NCBI RefSeq assembly: GCF_036924645.1
Contig: NZ_JAZHRX010000001.1
Span: forward strand, 4,801,501-4,865,500
Direction: 5' to 3'
Length of the DNA stretch: 64,000 nt
Source: Bradyrhizobium sp. AZCC 2176
GTDB lineage: Bacteria > Pseudomonadota > Alphaproteobacteria > Rhizobiales > Xanthobacteraceae
This document shows positions 33,650-42,134 of the stretch, in pieces (positions within the stretch are counted from its first letter, which is position 1; each line of letters opens with the position of its first letter). A program made the translations under genes and the position numbers. Below the pieces are notes generated by a model that saw nothing but the letters and a program-made list of their open reading frames with translations, was not told the origin of the DNA and made no database searches.

Positions 33650-34474
33650 CTACTCCGCCGCCGCGAGATGCCGCCGCACGAGCAGGGTGCCGCTGTCGAG
33701 GTCACGCCCAACGATGCGGGCGATCTCCGCCGATCCGTCGCCAAGCAGCGCGCGGTATGAGGCGATCTGGCGCGCGAACAGATTGTAGATCACGACCGCG
33801 GGAATCGCCGCCACCAGCCCGAGCGCCGTCGCCAGCAGCGCCTCGGCTATACCGGGCGCGACCACGGCGAGGTTGGTGGTTTGCGATTTCGAGATCCCGA
33901 TAAAGCTGTTCATGATTCCCCAGACCGTCCCGAACAGTCCGACGAACGGGCCGGTCGATCCGATGGTCGCAAGCACGCCGGTGCCGAAGGCGATCCGCCT
34001 GCTTGCCGCCGCCTCGATCTGCTGCAGCCGGGAAGTGATCCTCACCTTGATCCCGTCCCTGTCCATTCGATCGGTGCTCAATCTCAATTCCGCCAGCGCA
34101 CCCTCGAGCAATTGGGCAACCGCGCCCTGGCGGACCTGCCGCACGGCGTCGTCCACGCTTCGGGCTTTGGCGAGTTCGCGCACGGCGCCTCGCGCATTCT
34201 GCCGCGCCTTGATCAGTTCGATGGTCTTCGAGAGCCATACGGTCCAGGTGACTGCGGTCGCAAAAACCAGGCCGACCATCACCGCTTTGACGACGATGTC
34301 GGCCTGCATGAACATGCCCCAGGGGCTGAGATCCCGGGGTAGCATCGCGGCTGCGACCGCGGTCCGATCTGTTGCATCCTGAGCAGAGGCCGGAAAGCAC
34401 AGCAATAAGAGCGGAAACGAAAGAAGCGGAGTGCCACGGCGAAGTTCGCGTCGAACTGCTTTCCAGGATCGCAT
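33650..34474 (-). CDS. exbB: ExbB, TonB complex subunit with N-terminal signal-like extension
   Basis: 274 residues from the ATG at 34474, which has AGAGG about 9 bases upstream. The first helix (LLSFPLLLLCFPASAQ) looks like a cleavable signal, as in several rhizobial ExbB; three membrane helices follow, with GVLATIGSTGPFVGLFGTVW and GIAEALLATALGLVAAIPAV, the conserved core of the MotA/TolQ/ExbB family. The shared 26-bp element lies 40-65 bases before this start, so the operon should be regulated with the receptor. Confidence 0.93.
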   Translation of the reverse strand: MRSWKAVRRELRRGTPLLSFPLLLLCFPASAQDATDRTAVAAAMLPRDLSPWGMFMQADIVVKAVMVGLVFATAVTWTVWLSKTIELIKARQNARGAVRELAKARSVDDAVRQVRQGAVAQLLEGALAELRLSTDRMDRDGIKVRITSRLQQIEAAASRRIAFGTGVLATIGSTGPFVGLFGTVWGIMNSFIGISKSQTTNLAVVAPGIAEALLATALGLVAAIPAVVIYNLFARQIASYRALLGDGSAEIARIVGRDLDSGTLLVRRHLAAAE

Positions 34475-34513
34475 CAGGTTTGCCTCTGGGGAAATTAACG
34501 CCTTAGCCTCATT

Positions 34514-34539
34514 ATGTAGCATCACCTACGTCTTGGTGT
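34514..34539. promoter_or_regulatory. Shared operator-like element, copy B (exbB promoter)
   Basis: Same form as copy A: ATGTAGC, variable bases, CTACG, then TTGGTGT on the + strand, with GTAG-N6-CTAC dyad. It reads in the opposite direction relative to exbB compared with copy A and its gene, but the dyad is symmetric. It also lies upstream of rightward ccmI (start 34769), so an effect on that gene is possible. Confidence 0.6.
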
Positions 34540-34768
34540 AAACACTAATGGGGCGGAGGTCCGGTGACCCGTCCGTGCATCCTGGTTCCGATGCAATCTG
34601 GGCGATCCGGCGTTTCGCTGTGGCGACCTGCGGCGAAGCAGGCCAGGCCGACCGGGCTTTCGCCGATTTTCCTGCCGCAATTGTCAATTGCCGGGCCTGC
34701 CGCCGGTAGTGTAAAGCGGCGCATCGGCGCTCGCCTGGACGCGCCGCTCCGCTCCCGGGAACCGCTTG

Positions 34769-35872
34769 ATGACGCTGTGGTTTGTGTTCGCGCTGATGAC
34801 GGTCGCGGCGATCTTCGCCGTGCTCTGGCCGCTGAGCCGCAGCTCCTCTGCGCAGGCCGGCGGTAGTGAGGCTGTGGTCTACAGGGATCAACTCGCCGAG
34901 ATCGATCGCGATGTCGCGGCCGGCTTGATCGGCGTGTCCGAGGCCGCGGCTGCGCGTGTCGAAATCGGCCGCCGCCTGCTCGCCGCCGCGGAAGGGGCGC
35001 GCGACCTGCCGGCGCGTCCGAACCTCAGCCTGCGCCGCGTCTCGACCGTCGTGGCGCTGGTGGGTTTGCCGATCGCGGCGGTGACGTTCTACCTCGCGCT
35101 CGGATCGCCGCGTCTCGGTGATTTTCCGCTGGCCTCTCGCACGCGCACGGCGGATGTCAACCAGCCGATCGACAACATGGTGGCGCAGGTCGAGGCGCAT
35201 CTCGAAAAAAATCCTTCGGACGGTCGCGGCTGGACCGTACTGGCGCCGGTGCTGGCGCGGCTCGGCCGTTACGAGGATGCGGTCCGCGCCTACCGCAACT
35301 CGATCACTTACGCCGGCGACAGCGCCGATCGCCGCTCCGATCTCGGCGAAGCCCTTGCCGCCGCGGCGGGCGGCGTCGTCACGGCGGAGGCCAAGGCTGA
35401 ATTCGAACGCGCGGTGGCGCAGAACGCCGATGAGCCCAAGGCCAACTACTTCCTCGGGCTCGCCGCCGAACAGGATGGCCGCCAGGCCAATGCCGCCGCG
35501 ATCTGGCGCGGAATGCTCGCCAAAGCCACGGCCGACACGCCGTGGCGGCCACTGATCGAGGCGGCGCTGGCGAGAGTCGGTGATCCTGCCGCGCCCGCGC
35601 TCTCCAACGACGCGATGGCCGCGGCCAAGGACATGAACGAGGCCGACCGCGGCGCTATGATCCGCGGCATGGTCGACCGGCTCGCGACGCGGCTGAAGCA
35701 GAACGGCGACGATGTTCAGGGATGGTTGCGGCTGGTCCGGGCCTATATGGTGATGGGCGAGCGCGACAAGGCGATGAGCGCGCTGACTGACGCGCGGCAG
35801 GCGGTCGCAAACGATGCCGAACGCTTGCGCCAGCTTAATGAAGGTCTGAAAAATCTCGGGCTTGATGGATAG
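34769..35872 (+). CDS. ccmI: CcmI (CycH), apocytochrome c chaperone
   Basis: 367 residues. Membrane helices at about 3-20 and 92-110 flank a cytoplasmic loop with a Leu-zipper-like pattern ([20 protein letters not shown]), and a periplasmic TPR region follows ([34 protein letters not shown]). CcmI holds apocytochrome c for the haem ligation complex CcmF/CcmH. I take the ATG at 34769; a TTG three bases earlier is also possible. First gene of ccmI-ccmE-ccmF-ccmH. Confidence 0.92.
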   Translation: MTLWFVFALMTVAAIFAVLWPLSRSSSAQAGGSEAVVYRDQLAEIDRDVAAGLIGVSEAAAARVEIGRRLLAAAEGARDLPARPNLSLRRVSTVVALVGLPIAAVTFYLALGSPRLGDFPLASRTRTADVNQPIDNMVAQVEAHLEKNPSDGRGWTVLAPVLARLGRYEDAVRAYRNSITYAGDSADRRSDLGEALAAAAGGVVTAEAKAEFERAVAQNADEPKANYFLGLAAEQDGRQANAAAIWRGMLAKATADTPWRPLIEAALARVGDPAAPALSNDAMAAAKDMNEADRGAMIRGMVDRLATRLKQNGDDVQGWLRLVRAYMVMGERDKAMSALTDARQAVANDAERLRQLNEGLKNLGLDG

Positions 35873-35913
35873 AGCAGGATGCCGAAACCCAAGGGCGAAG
35901 ACAGAGGACACAA

Positions 35914-36405
35914 ATGACGCGCAAGCAACGGCGTTTGACCATGATCGGCGGTTCGCTCGCGGTGCTCGCCATTGCGGCGGCGCTGGTGCTGAACGCGATG
36001 CGCGATTCCATCGTGTTCTTTTCCACGCCGACCATGGCGGCCGAGAAGCAGATTCCGGCCGGCAAGCGGTTCCGCCTCGGCGGCCTGGTGCAGCCGGGCT
36101 CGCTGGTGCGCGGCGACAACCTCGCCGTCCATTTCAGCGTCGCCGATGGAAGCGCCACGCTGCCGGTCGCTTACAAGGGAATCTTGCCGGACCTGTTCCG
36201 TGAAGGGCAGGGTGTCGTCGCCGAAGGCGCGCTGGATGCCTCCGGCGTCTTCAGGGCCGATACCGTGCTTGCCAAGCATGATGAGACCTACATGCCCAAG
36301 GATGTCGCCGACGCCCTGAAGAAGCAGGGACACTGGAAGGACGATTACGGCGCAAAGCCCGGTGCTGCGGCCGCGGCTGCGTCGGTCCAGGGGGCTTCGA
36401 AGTGA
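35914..36405 (+). CDS. ccmE: CcmE (CycJ), haem chaperone
   Basis: 163 residues. N-terminal helix (about 8-28), OB-fold periplasmic domain, and the haem-binding His122 in [10 protein letters not shown] with the conserved Tyr126. CcmE accepts haem from CcmABCD through a covalent His bond and hands it to CcmF. The last ten residues include an Ala-rich tail. The stop overlaps the ccmF start by 4 bases. Confidence 0.95.
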   Translation: MTRKQRRLTMIGGSLAVLAIAAALVLNAMRDSIVFFSTPTMAAEKQIPAGKRFRLGGLVQPGSLVRGDNLAVHFSVADGSATLPVAYKGILPDLFREGQGVVAEGALDASGVFRADTVLAKHDETYMPKDVADALKKQGHWKDDYGAKPGAAAAAASVQGASK

Positions 36406-38381
36406 TCGCCGAATCCGGTCATTACGCACTGGTGCTGGCGCTCGGACTGGCGCTGATCCAGTCCACCGTGCCGATGCTCGGTGCGCGCTGGGGCGATCAT
36501 GCCTTGATGAATATCGCGCGCTCCACCGCGCTCGCGCAATTGCTGTTCGTGGCGGCCTCGTTCACGGCGCTGACGATGCTGCACGTCGTCTCGGATTTTT
36601 CCGTCGTCAACGTATTCGAAAATTCGCACTCGATGAAGCCGCTGCTCTACAAGATCACCGGCGTGTGGGGCAATCACGAAGGTTCGATGCTGCTGTGGGT
36701 GTTGATCCTGGCGCTGTTCGGCGGCTTGGTCGCCGCCTTCGGCAATAATTTGCCGCTGTCGCTGCGCGCCCATGTGCTGGCGGTGCAGGGCTGGATCGCC
36801 GCCGCGTTCTATCTGTTCATCCTGGTCACCTCGAATCCGTTCCTGCGCATCGCGAGCCCCCCGATCGAGGGCCGCGACCTCAACCCGGTGCTGCAGGATA
36901 TCGGCCTCGCGGTGCACCCGCCGATGCTCTATCTCGGCTATGTCGGGTTCTCGATCTCGTTCTCCTTTGCGGTCGCCGCCCTGATCGAAGGCCGCATCGA
37001 TGCCGCCTGGGCGCGCTGGGTGCGGCCGTGGACGTTGGTGGCGTGGATATTCCTCACGCTCGGCATCGCGATGGGGTCGTACTGGGCCTATTACGAACTC
37101 GGCTGGGGCGGCTGGTGGTTCTGGGACCCGGTCGAGAATGCTTCGCTGATGCCCTGGCTCGCCGGCACCGCGCTGCTGCATTCCGCCGTCGTGATGGAAA
37201 AGCGCAACGCGCTGAAGGTCTGGACCATACTGCTGTCGATCCTGACCTTCTCGCTGTCGCTGCTCGGAACCTTCCTGGTGCGCTCGGGCGTTTTGACCTC
37301 GGTGCACGCGTTCGCAACCGATCCGGCCCGCGGCGTGTTCATCCTGTTGATCCTCTGTATTTTCATCGGCGGCAGCCTGTCGCTCTACGCCTGGCGCGCA
37401 TCGACGCTGAAGCAGGGCGGACTGTTCGCGCCGATCTCGCGCGAGGGCGCGCTGGTGCTCAACAATCTCTTTCTGACCTCCGCCTGTGCAACCGTGTTCA
37501 TCGGAACCCTGTATCCGCTGGCACTGGAGGTTCTGACCGGCGACAAGATTTCGGTCGGCGCGCCGTTCTTTAATCTGACGTTCGGTCCCTTGTTCGTACC
37601 GTTGATGCTCGCCGTGCCGTTCGGGCCGCTGTTGGCGTGGAAGCGGGGTGACCTGCTCGGCGCGGCGCAGCGGCTGACGGCGGCGGGTGTCGCCGCGCTG
37701 GTGGCGATTGCCGTGGTGTGGGCGTGGACCTATGGCGGCAGCACATTCGCGCCGCTCGCGATCGGACTTGCGGCATTCGTCGTAGCAGGCGCGTTGTGCG
37801 ACCTCGCCGAGCGCACCGGGCTGTTTCGCGTTTCCTCGGCCGTCGCGCTGCGGCGTGCACGCGGGTTGCCGCGCGCGACCTGGGGCACGTCGTTTGCCCA
37901 TGCCGGCGTCGGCATAGCCCTGATCGGGATCGTCTGCGAGACCACCTGGAACAGCGAATATATCGGTTCGATGATGCCCAGTGATGTTGCCAGGGTCGCC
38001 GGCTATCAATTGAGGCTCGACGGCGTCACCCAGCGGCAAGGGCCGAATTTCCGCGAGATGATCGCGCGGTTCACGGTCAGTCTCGACGGCGAGATGCTCC
38101 GCGTGATGACGCCCTCGAAGCGCGACTTCACTACGCGGGGATCGTCGACCACCGAGGCCGCGCTGCTGACCCGCGGCGCCAGCCAACTCTATATCTCGCT
38201 CGGCGAAACCAGCGCCGGAGCCATTGCGGTCCGCATCTATCACAAGCCGCTGGTGCTACTGATTTGGTGGGGGCCGGTGCTGATGGCATTCGGCGGCCTG
38301 CTGTCGCTGTCTGATCGCCGCCTGCGCGTCGGTGCGCCGAAGCCCGCCAAGGCGGCTCGCACGTTGCAGCCGGCGGAGTAG
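36402..38381 (+). CDS. ccmF: CcmF (CycK), cytochrome c haem lyase
   Basis: 659 residues from a GTG overlapping ccmE. About 14-15 membrane helices; the tryptophan-rich WWD motif is [19 protein letters not shown] around residue 235, which binds haem facing the periplasm, and conserved His residues flank it. CcmF joins haem from CcmE to the CXXCH motif of apocytochrome c with CcmH and CcmI. Length is normal. Confidence 0.96.
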   Translation: MIAESGHYALVLALGLALIQSTVPMLGARWGDHALMNIARSTALAQLLFVAASFTALTMLHVVSDFSVVNVFENSHSMKPLLYKITGVWGNHEGSMLLWVLILALFGGLVAAFGNNLPLSLRAHVLAVQGWIAAAFYLFILVTSNPFLRIASPPIEGRDLNPVLQDIGLAVHPPMLYLGYVGFSISFSFAVAALIEGRIDAAWARWVRPWTLVAWIFLTLGIAMGSYWAYYELGWGGWWFWDPVENASLMPWLAGTALLHSAVVMEKRNALKVWTILLSILTFSLSLLGTFLVRSGVLTSVHAFATDPARGVFILLILCIFIGGSLSLYAWRASTLKQGGLFAPISREGALVLNNLFLTSACATVFIGTLYPLALEVLTGDKISVGAPFFNLTFGPLFVPLMLAVPFGPLLAWKRGDLLGAAQRLTAAGVAALVAIAVVWAWTYGGSTFAPLAIGLAAFVVAGALCDLAERTGLFRVSSAVALRRARGLPRATWGTSFAHAGVGIALIGIVCETTWNSEYIGSMMPSDVARVAGYQLRLDGVTQRQGPNFREMIARFTVSLDGEMLRVMTPSKRDFTTRGSSTTEAALLTRGASQLYISLGETSAGAIAVRIYHKPLVLLIWWGPVLMAFGGLLSLSDRRLRVGAPKPAKAARTLQPAE

Positions 38382-38385
38382 GCCG

Positions 38386-38880
38386 TTGAAGAAGCTCCTT
38401 GTCAGCCTATTCGTTGCCGCCGCGATGTCGGGCACGCCGGCCGCTTACGCCGTGCAGCCCGACGAGGTCATGGCCGACCCTGCGAAGGAAGCCCGCGCGC
38501 GCGACTTGTCGCGCGAGCTGCGCTGCATGGTGTGCCAGAACCAGTCGATCGACGATTCCGACGCGCCGCTGGCGCGCGATTTGCGGCTGCTGGTGCGCGA
38601 GCGGATCGCATCCGGCGACAGCGATCGCCAGGTAATCGATTTCCTGGTGGCGCGCTATGGCGAATTCGTGCTGCTCAAGCCGCGCTTCACGCCGCACACT
38701 CTGTTGCTATGGCTGTTGCCGCCGCTCGCTTTGATCGGCGGCGGACTGGCGCTCTGGTTCTACAGCCGCCGGCGCCCGAACGCCGGCAGCGCGACCGATC
38801 CCTCGCTGAACCTTACGGAAGAGGAGGAGGAGAGGCTCGAGCGCCTGCTCGCGGCCGATGCGCCGGACAAGCAGGCTTAA
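38386..38880 (+). CDS. ccmH: CcmH (CycL), thiol-disulfide component
   Basis: 164 residues from a TTG at 38386, four bases after the ccmF stop; the frame is open further upstream but that overlaps ccmF without a signal. Signal peptide (MKKLLVSLFVAAAMSGTPAA), the redox motif RCMVC (Cys47, Cys50) and a C-terminal membrane helix (LLLWLLPPLALIGGGLALWF). It reduces the CXXCH cysteines of apocytochrome c before haem joining. Last gene of the operon. Confidence 0.93.
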   Translation: MKKLLVSLFVAAAMSGTPAAYAVQPDEVMADPAKEARARDLSRELRCMVCQNQSIDDSDAPLARDLRLLVRERIASGDSDRQVIDFLVARYGEFVLLKPRFTPHTLLLWLLPPLALIGGGLALWFYSRRRPNAGSATDPSLNLTEEEEERLERLLAADAPDKQA

Positions 38881-38900
38881 GCCCGCCATTGCAGGCGGGC
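38881..38900 (+). terminator. Hairpin after ccmH
   Basis: GCCCGCC (38881-38887), loop ATTGCA, GGCGGGC (38894-38900): a perfect 7-bp GC stem immediately after the ccmH stop codon. No U-run follows, so it may be a pause or stability hairpin rather than a full intrinsic terminator. Confidence 0.5.
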
Positions 38901-38929
38901 GCTACGACTCCCTTGTTTGAGGAAATGGC

Positions 38930-39055
38930 TGAGCAGTGCACCGCGGCCTTGGTGGCGACCAATTGCTTGCGGTCGAGCTGCGAGCGCACAAAGAACACGT
39001 CGAGGATCGGCCCGGACACGCCGGCCAGCAACTGCAGCGCCGTGCCGAGCTTAGC
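38930..39055 (-). pseudogene. TauE/SafE (TSUP) transporter fragment
   Basis: About 40 codons on the minus strand give LGTALQLLAGVSGPILDVFF then VRSQLDRKQLVATKAA, a block characteristic of the TSUP family of sulfite/sulfonate exporters (the GPxLDVFFVRxxLDRKxVVATKA region). There is no start, and the sequence diverges to nonsense on both sides, so it is a decayed internal piece of a transporter gene. Confidence 0.6.
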
Positions 39056-39056
39056 C

Positions 39057-39290
39057 AATTACGGAATGGCGCTACAGGCCGCGCTCGACGGCGTGGTGTG
39101 GCCATTGGCCTGCGTCCCTATGTCGAAGACGACATCGCCATGGGGCGTCTGGTGGCGCCGTTTGCCCTGTCGGTTCCGAAGGGCAGGGCCTGGTACCTGG
39201 TGCATCGGCGCGTTCCGCGAAGCCGACCCTTGCCTGATCGCCTTTCGCGATTGGCTCCGGCAGAATTTCAGGGACAAGTCACAGGTCTAA
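39057..39290 (+). pseudogene. C-terminal remnant of a LysR regulator (GcvA type), frameshifted
   Basis: On the plus strand three segments in two frames together give the end of a GcvA-like effector domain: NYGMALQAALDG, then in another frame GVAIGLRPYVEDDIAMGRLV and APFALSVPKGRAWYLVHR, then in the first frame FREADPCLIAFRDWLRQNFR. The DNA-binding half is missing. Two frame changes in 80 codons show a dead gene. It directly adjoins the transporter fragment on the other strand. Confidence 0.65.
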
Positions 39291-39461
39291 CCGGCTGATT
39301 TGCCTGCGCTATTCTGCCGCATCCATAAGCCGCCGCATTACCAAACTTTAATTCCCTAGCCAGCGCGCGGTAAGGCGGCAAACCCCATCTTCAGGCCCTG
39401 TCAGGTGCCCAGCCCCCGCACCCCGTATCGTCGAAATTCAGGCTCTGGAGATTTTTGAAAC

Positions 39462-41057
39462 ATGACCGAACGTCCCGTCGATCTTTCCTCGCTACCGTCC
39501 AGCGGCGCGCCGCGCCGTTCGCTGTTCTCCGCGCGCAAATTCGCGCTGATGGCTTCCGTTGTCGCCGGCCTCGGCGCCGCGGTCTATGGTTTCAGCCCGC
39601 AGCAGGGTCCGGTTGATGTCTTCACCAGCGCGGCGCAGGCGCAGGTCAACAACGAGGTCCGCAAGGTCGAGCGACCGATCGGCTTCGCCGACATTGTCGA
39701 GCGCGTGAAGCCGTCGGTGATTTCGGTCAAGATCAACATCGCCGACAAGAGTTCCAAGGACGACAGCGCCAACAAGGACGAGGACTCGCCGTTCCCGCCG
39801 GGTTCGCCGATGGAGCGCTTCTTCCGCCGCTTCGGCGGCCCGGACGGCTTGCCGCCTGGTCTGCGCGGCGGACCGCGCGGCGGCCGCGGCCCGGTGACGG
39901 GTCAGGGTTCCGGCTTCTTCATCTCGCCGGACGGCTTTGCCGTGACCAACAACCACGTGGTCGACGGCGCCGACAAGGTCGAGATCACCATGGACGATGG
40001 CAAGACCTTCACCGCCAAGGTGATCGGCACCGATGCGCGCACGGATCTGGCGTTGATCAAGGTCGAGGGCCGCAAGGACTTCCCGTTCGCCAAACTGTCC
40101 GATAGCAAGCCGCGGATCGGCGACTGGGTGCTCGCTGTCGGTAACCCGTTCGGCCTCGGCGGAACCGTGACCGCCGGCATCGTTTCGGCCTCCGGCCGCG
40201 ACATCGGCAACGGCCCGTACGATGACTTCATCCAGATCGACGCGCCTGTGAACAAGGGCAACTCCGGCGGTCCGGCGTTCGACACCAATGGCGAAGTGAT
40301 GGGCGTCAACACCGCGATCTATTCGCCGTCCGGCGGCAGCGTCGGCATTGCGTTCTCGATCCCCGCTTCGACGGTCAAGAACGTGATCGCCCAGCTCAAG
40401 GATAAGGGCTCGGTCAGCCGCGGCTGGATCGGCGTCCAGATTCAACCGGTGACGTCTGACATTGCCGACAGCCTCGGCATGAAGAAGGCGGAAGGCGCGC
40501 TGGTGGCGGAACCGCAGGCCAATGGCCCGGCAGCGAAGGCCGGTATCCAGTCCGGCGACGTCATCACGGCGGTCAATGGCGAGCCGGTCAAGGACGCCAA
40601 GGAACTCGCCCGCACCATCGGCGGTCTCGCGCCTGGGGCTGCGGTCAAGCTCAACGTGCTGCACAAGGGCCAGGACAAGGTTATCAACCTCACGCTCGGC
40701 CAGTTGCCGAACACGATCGAGACCAAGGCCGACACCGACAAGGAAGACAAGGGTGGCCCGACCAAGGGAACCGGCGTGCCGAAGCTCGGCCTGACGGTCG
40801 CCCCCGCCAACAGCGTGGCCGGTGCCGGCAGGGAAGGCGTCGTGATCACCGAGGTCGACCCGAAGAGCGCGGCGGCCGAACGCGGCTTCAAGGAAGGCGA
40901 CGTCATTCTTGAGGTTGCGGGCAAGAGCGTCGCCAGCGCCGGCGAGGTGCGTGAGGCGATCGACGCCGCCCGCACCGAGAACAAGAACAGCGTTCTCATG
41001 CGCGTGAAGAGCGGCGGTTCGTCGCGCTTCGTCGCGGTGCCGCTGGCGAAGGGCTAA
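39462..41057 (+). CDS. degP: DegP/HtrA (Do family) periplasmic serine endopeptidase
   Basis: 531 residues. N-terminal membrane or signal helix (about 27-45), protease domain with His165 (VTNNHVVDGAD), Asp195 (DARTDLALIK) and Ser268 (NKGNSGGPAF), then PDZ1 (about 310-400) and PDZ2 (about 430-525). A Gly/Pro/Arg-rich insertion before the catalytic His (about 110-146) is typical of rhizobial DegP. It degrades or refolds damaged periplasmic proteins. A strong terminator follows at 41198. Directly upstream lie gene remnants. Confidence 0.95.
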   Translation: MTERPVDLSSLPSSGAPRRSLFSARKFALMASVVAGLGAAVYGFSPQQGPVDVFTSAAQAQVNNEVRKVERPIGFADIVERVKPSVISVKINIADKSSKDDSANKDEDSPFPPGSPMERFFRRFGGPDGLPPGLRGGPRGGRGPVTGQGSGFFISPDGFAVTNNHVVDGADKVEITMDDGKTFTAKVIGTDARTDLALIKVEGRKDFPFAKLSDSKPRIGDWVLAVGNPFGLGGTVTAGIVSASGRDIGNGPYDDFIQIDAPVNKGNSGGPAFDTNGEVMGVNTAIYSPSGGSVGIAFSIPASTVKNVIAQLKDKGSVSRGWIGVQIQPVTSDIADSLGMKKAEGALVAEPQANGPAAKAGIQSGDVITAVNGEPVKDAKELARTIGGLAPGAAVKLNVLHKGQDKVINLTLGQLPNTIETKADTDKEDKGGPTKGTGVPKLGLTVAPANSVAGAGREGVVITEVDPKSAAAERGFKEGDVILEVAGKSVASAGEVREAIDAARTENKNSVLMRVKSGGSSRFVAVPLAKG

Positions 41058-41197
41058 ACGGGGACTAGATATCAGATGGAGGGTTTCGCCGGCATTCGTC
41101 GCCCCCGCCGACGTCTCCTTCCGGGGAGCGGGTGCAAAACTCGCTCCCTCTGGCAACCTTCCTTCGGAATACGCCCCCCTCCGTCGGAAGGGCCTAA

Positions 41198-41236
41198 GGG
41201 CGGTGAGGTCCCCCAGCTTCACCGCCCGCTTTTTTC
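41198..41236 (+). terminator. Intrinsic terminator after degP
   Basis: GGGCGGTGA (41198-41206) pairs with TCACCGCCC (41219-41227), followed by GCTTTTTTCG. A 9-bp GC-rich stem, a 12-base loop and a run of six T make a standard rho-independent terminator, 140 bases after the degP stop codon. Confidence 0.9.
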
Positions 41237-41241
41237 GCTTG

Positions 41242-41367
41242 GAAGCATGATCCGGAGAACCGGAAACCAGTTTCCCTCGGGACAAACGCGACACGTTTGC
41301 CCGGAGATCATGCCCGGACCAAAAGATAGAACGGGATGATTTTCGAAGAGAAATCATCCCGTTCTAT
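41242..41367. repeat. Palindromic intergenic repeat with a perfect 17-bp hairpin
   Basis: The part at 41242-41322 (containing GGAAGCATGATCCGGAGAAC and CGGAGATCATGCCCGGACC) is a Bradyrhizobium-type dispersed palindrome. Beside it, 41326-41342 (ATAGAACGGGATGATTT) and 41351-41367 form a perfect 17-bp inverted repeat with an 8-base loop TCGAAGAG. The two lie between the degP terminator and the response-regulator start. Confidence 0.7.
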
Positions 41368-41432
41368 TGAGAACAGCCGGTCGCCTTGCATGTGCAGGGC
41401 GGCCGCGCCATGGTGAGAGAAAGCCCATTCCC

Positions 41433-42134
41433 GTGACCGCAACTGCCCCGCAAATGCGCCTGCTGATCATCGAAGATGACCGCGAGTCCGCCGACTATCT
41501 GGTCAAGGCGTTCCGTGAGGTCGGCCATGTCGCCGATCTCGCCAGTGATGGCGAGGAGGGCCTGTCGATGGCGGACGGCGGCGATTACGACGTGCTCGTG
41601 GTGGATCGTATGCTGCCCAAGCGCGACGGCCTGTCCGTGATCGGCGCGCTGCGCGACAAGGGCAACCGCACGCCGGTCCTGATCCTCTCCGCGCTCGGCC
41701 AAGTCGACGATCGCATCAAGGGCCTTCGCGCCGGCGGCGACGACTATTTGCCAAAACCCTATTCATTCGCCGAACTGCAGGCGCGGGTCGAGGTGCTTTC
41801 GCGCCGCAATGTCGGCCCGGCTGAAGAGACCACCTACCGCGTCGGCGACCTCGAACTCGACCGTCTTTCTCACCGTGTCGCCCGCGGCAAGGACGAGCTG
41901 ACGCTGCAGCCGCGCGAGTTTCGCCTGCTCGAATATCTGATGAAGCATGCGGGACAGGTGGTGACCCGCACCATGCTTCTGGAAAACGTCTGGGATTATC
42001 ATTTCGATCCGCAGACCAACGTCATCGACGTGCACATTTCGCGGCTGCGCTCCAAGATCGACAAGGGCTTTGAACGGCCCTTGCTGCACACGATCCGCGG
42101 CGCCGGATACATGATCCGTGACGGCCTTCGGTAA
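41433..42134 (+). CDS. OmpR-type response regulator downstream of degP
   Basis: 233 residues from GTG at 41433, with GAGAGAAAG 9 bases before it; an ATG at 41454 (MRLLIIEDDRES) is an alternative start. Receiver with the acidic pair in LLIIEDDRES, phospho-acceptor Asp58 in VLVVDRMLPKRDG and Lys in DDYLPKPYSFAE; winged helix with LTLQPREFRLLEYLMKHAGQ and SRLRSKIDKGF. The same gene order degP-regulator-kinase-glnE is found in other rhizobia, so it may answer to envelope stress or nitrogen state. Overlaps the kinase gene by 17 bases. Confidence 0.88.
   Translation: MTATAPQMRLLIIEDDRESADYLVKAFREVGHVADLASDGEEGLSMADGGDYDVLVVDRMLPKRDGLSVIGALRDKGNRTPVLILSALGQVDDRIKGLRAGGDDYLPKPYSFAELQARVEVLSRRNVGPAEETTYRVGDLELDRLSHRVARGKDELTLQPREFRLLEYLMKHAGQVVTRTMLLENVWDYHFDPQTNVIDVHISRLRSKIDKGFERPLLHTIRGAGYMIRDGLR

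Noticed and set aside
36345..38243. A 632-codon open frame opposite ccmF
   Set aside because: Antisense to a gene with clear motifs; its sequence is low-complexity (Arg, Gln, His, Asp).
39492..41357. A 621-codon open frame opposite degP
   Set aside because: Shadow of degP in a high-GC region.
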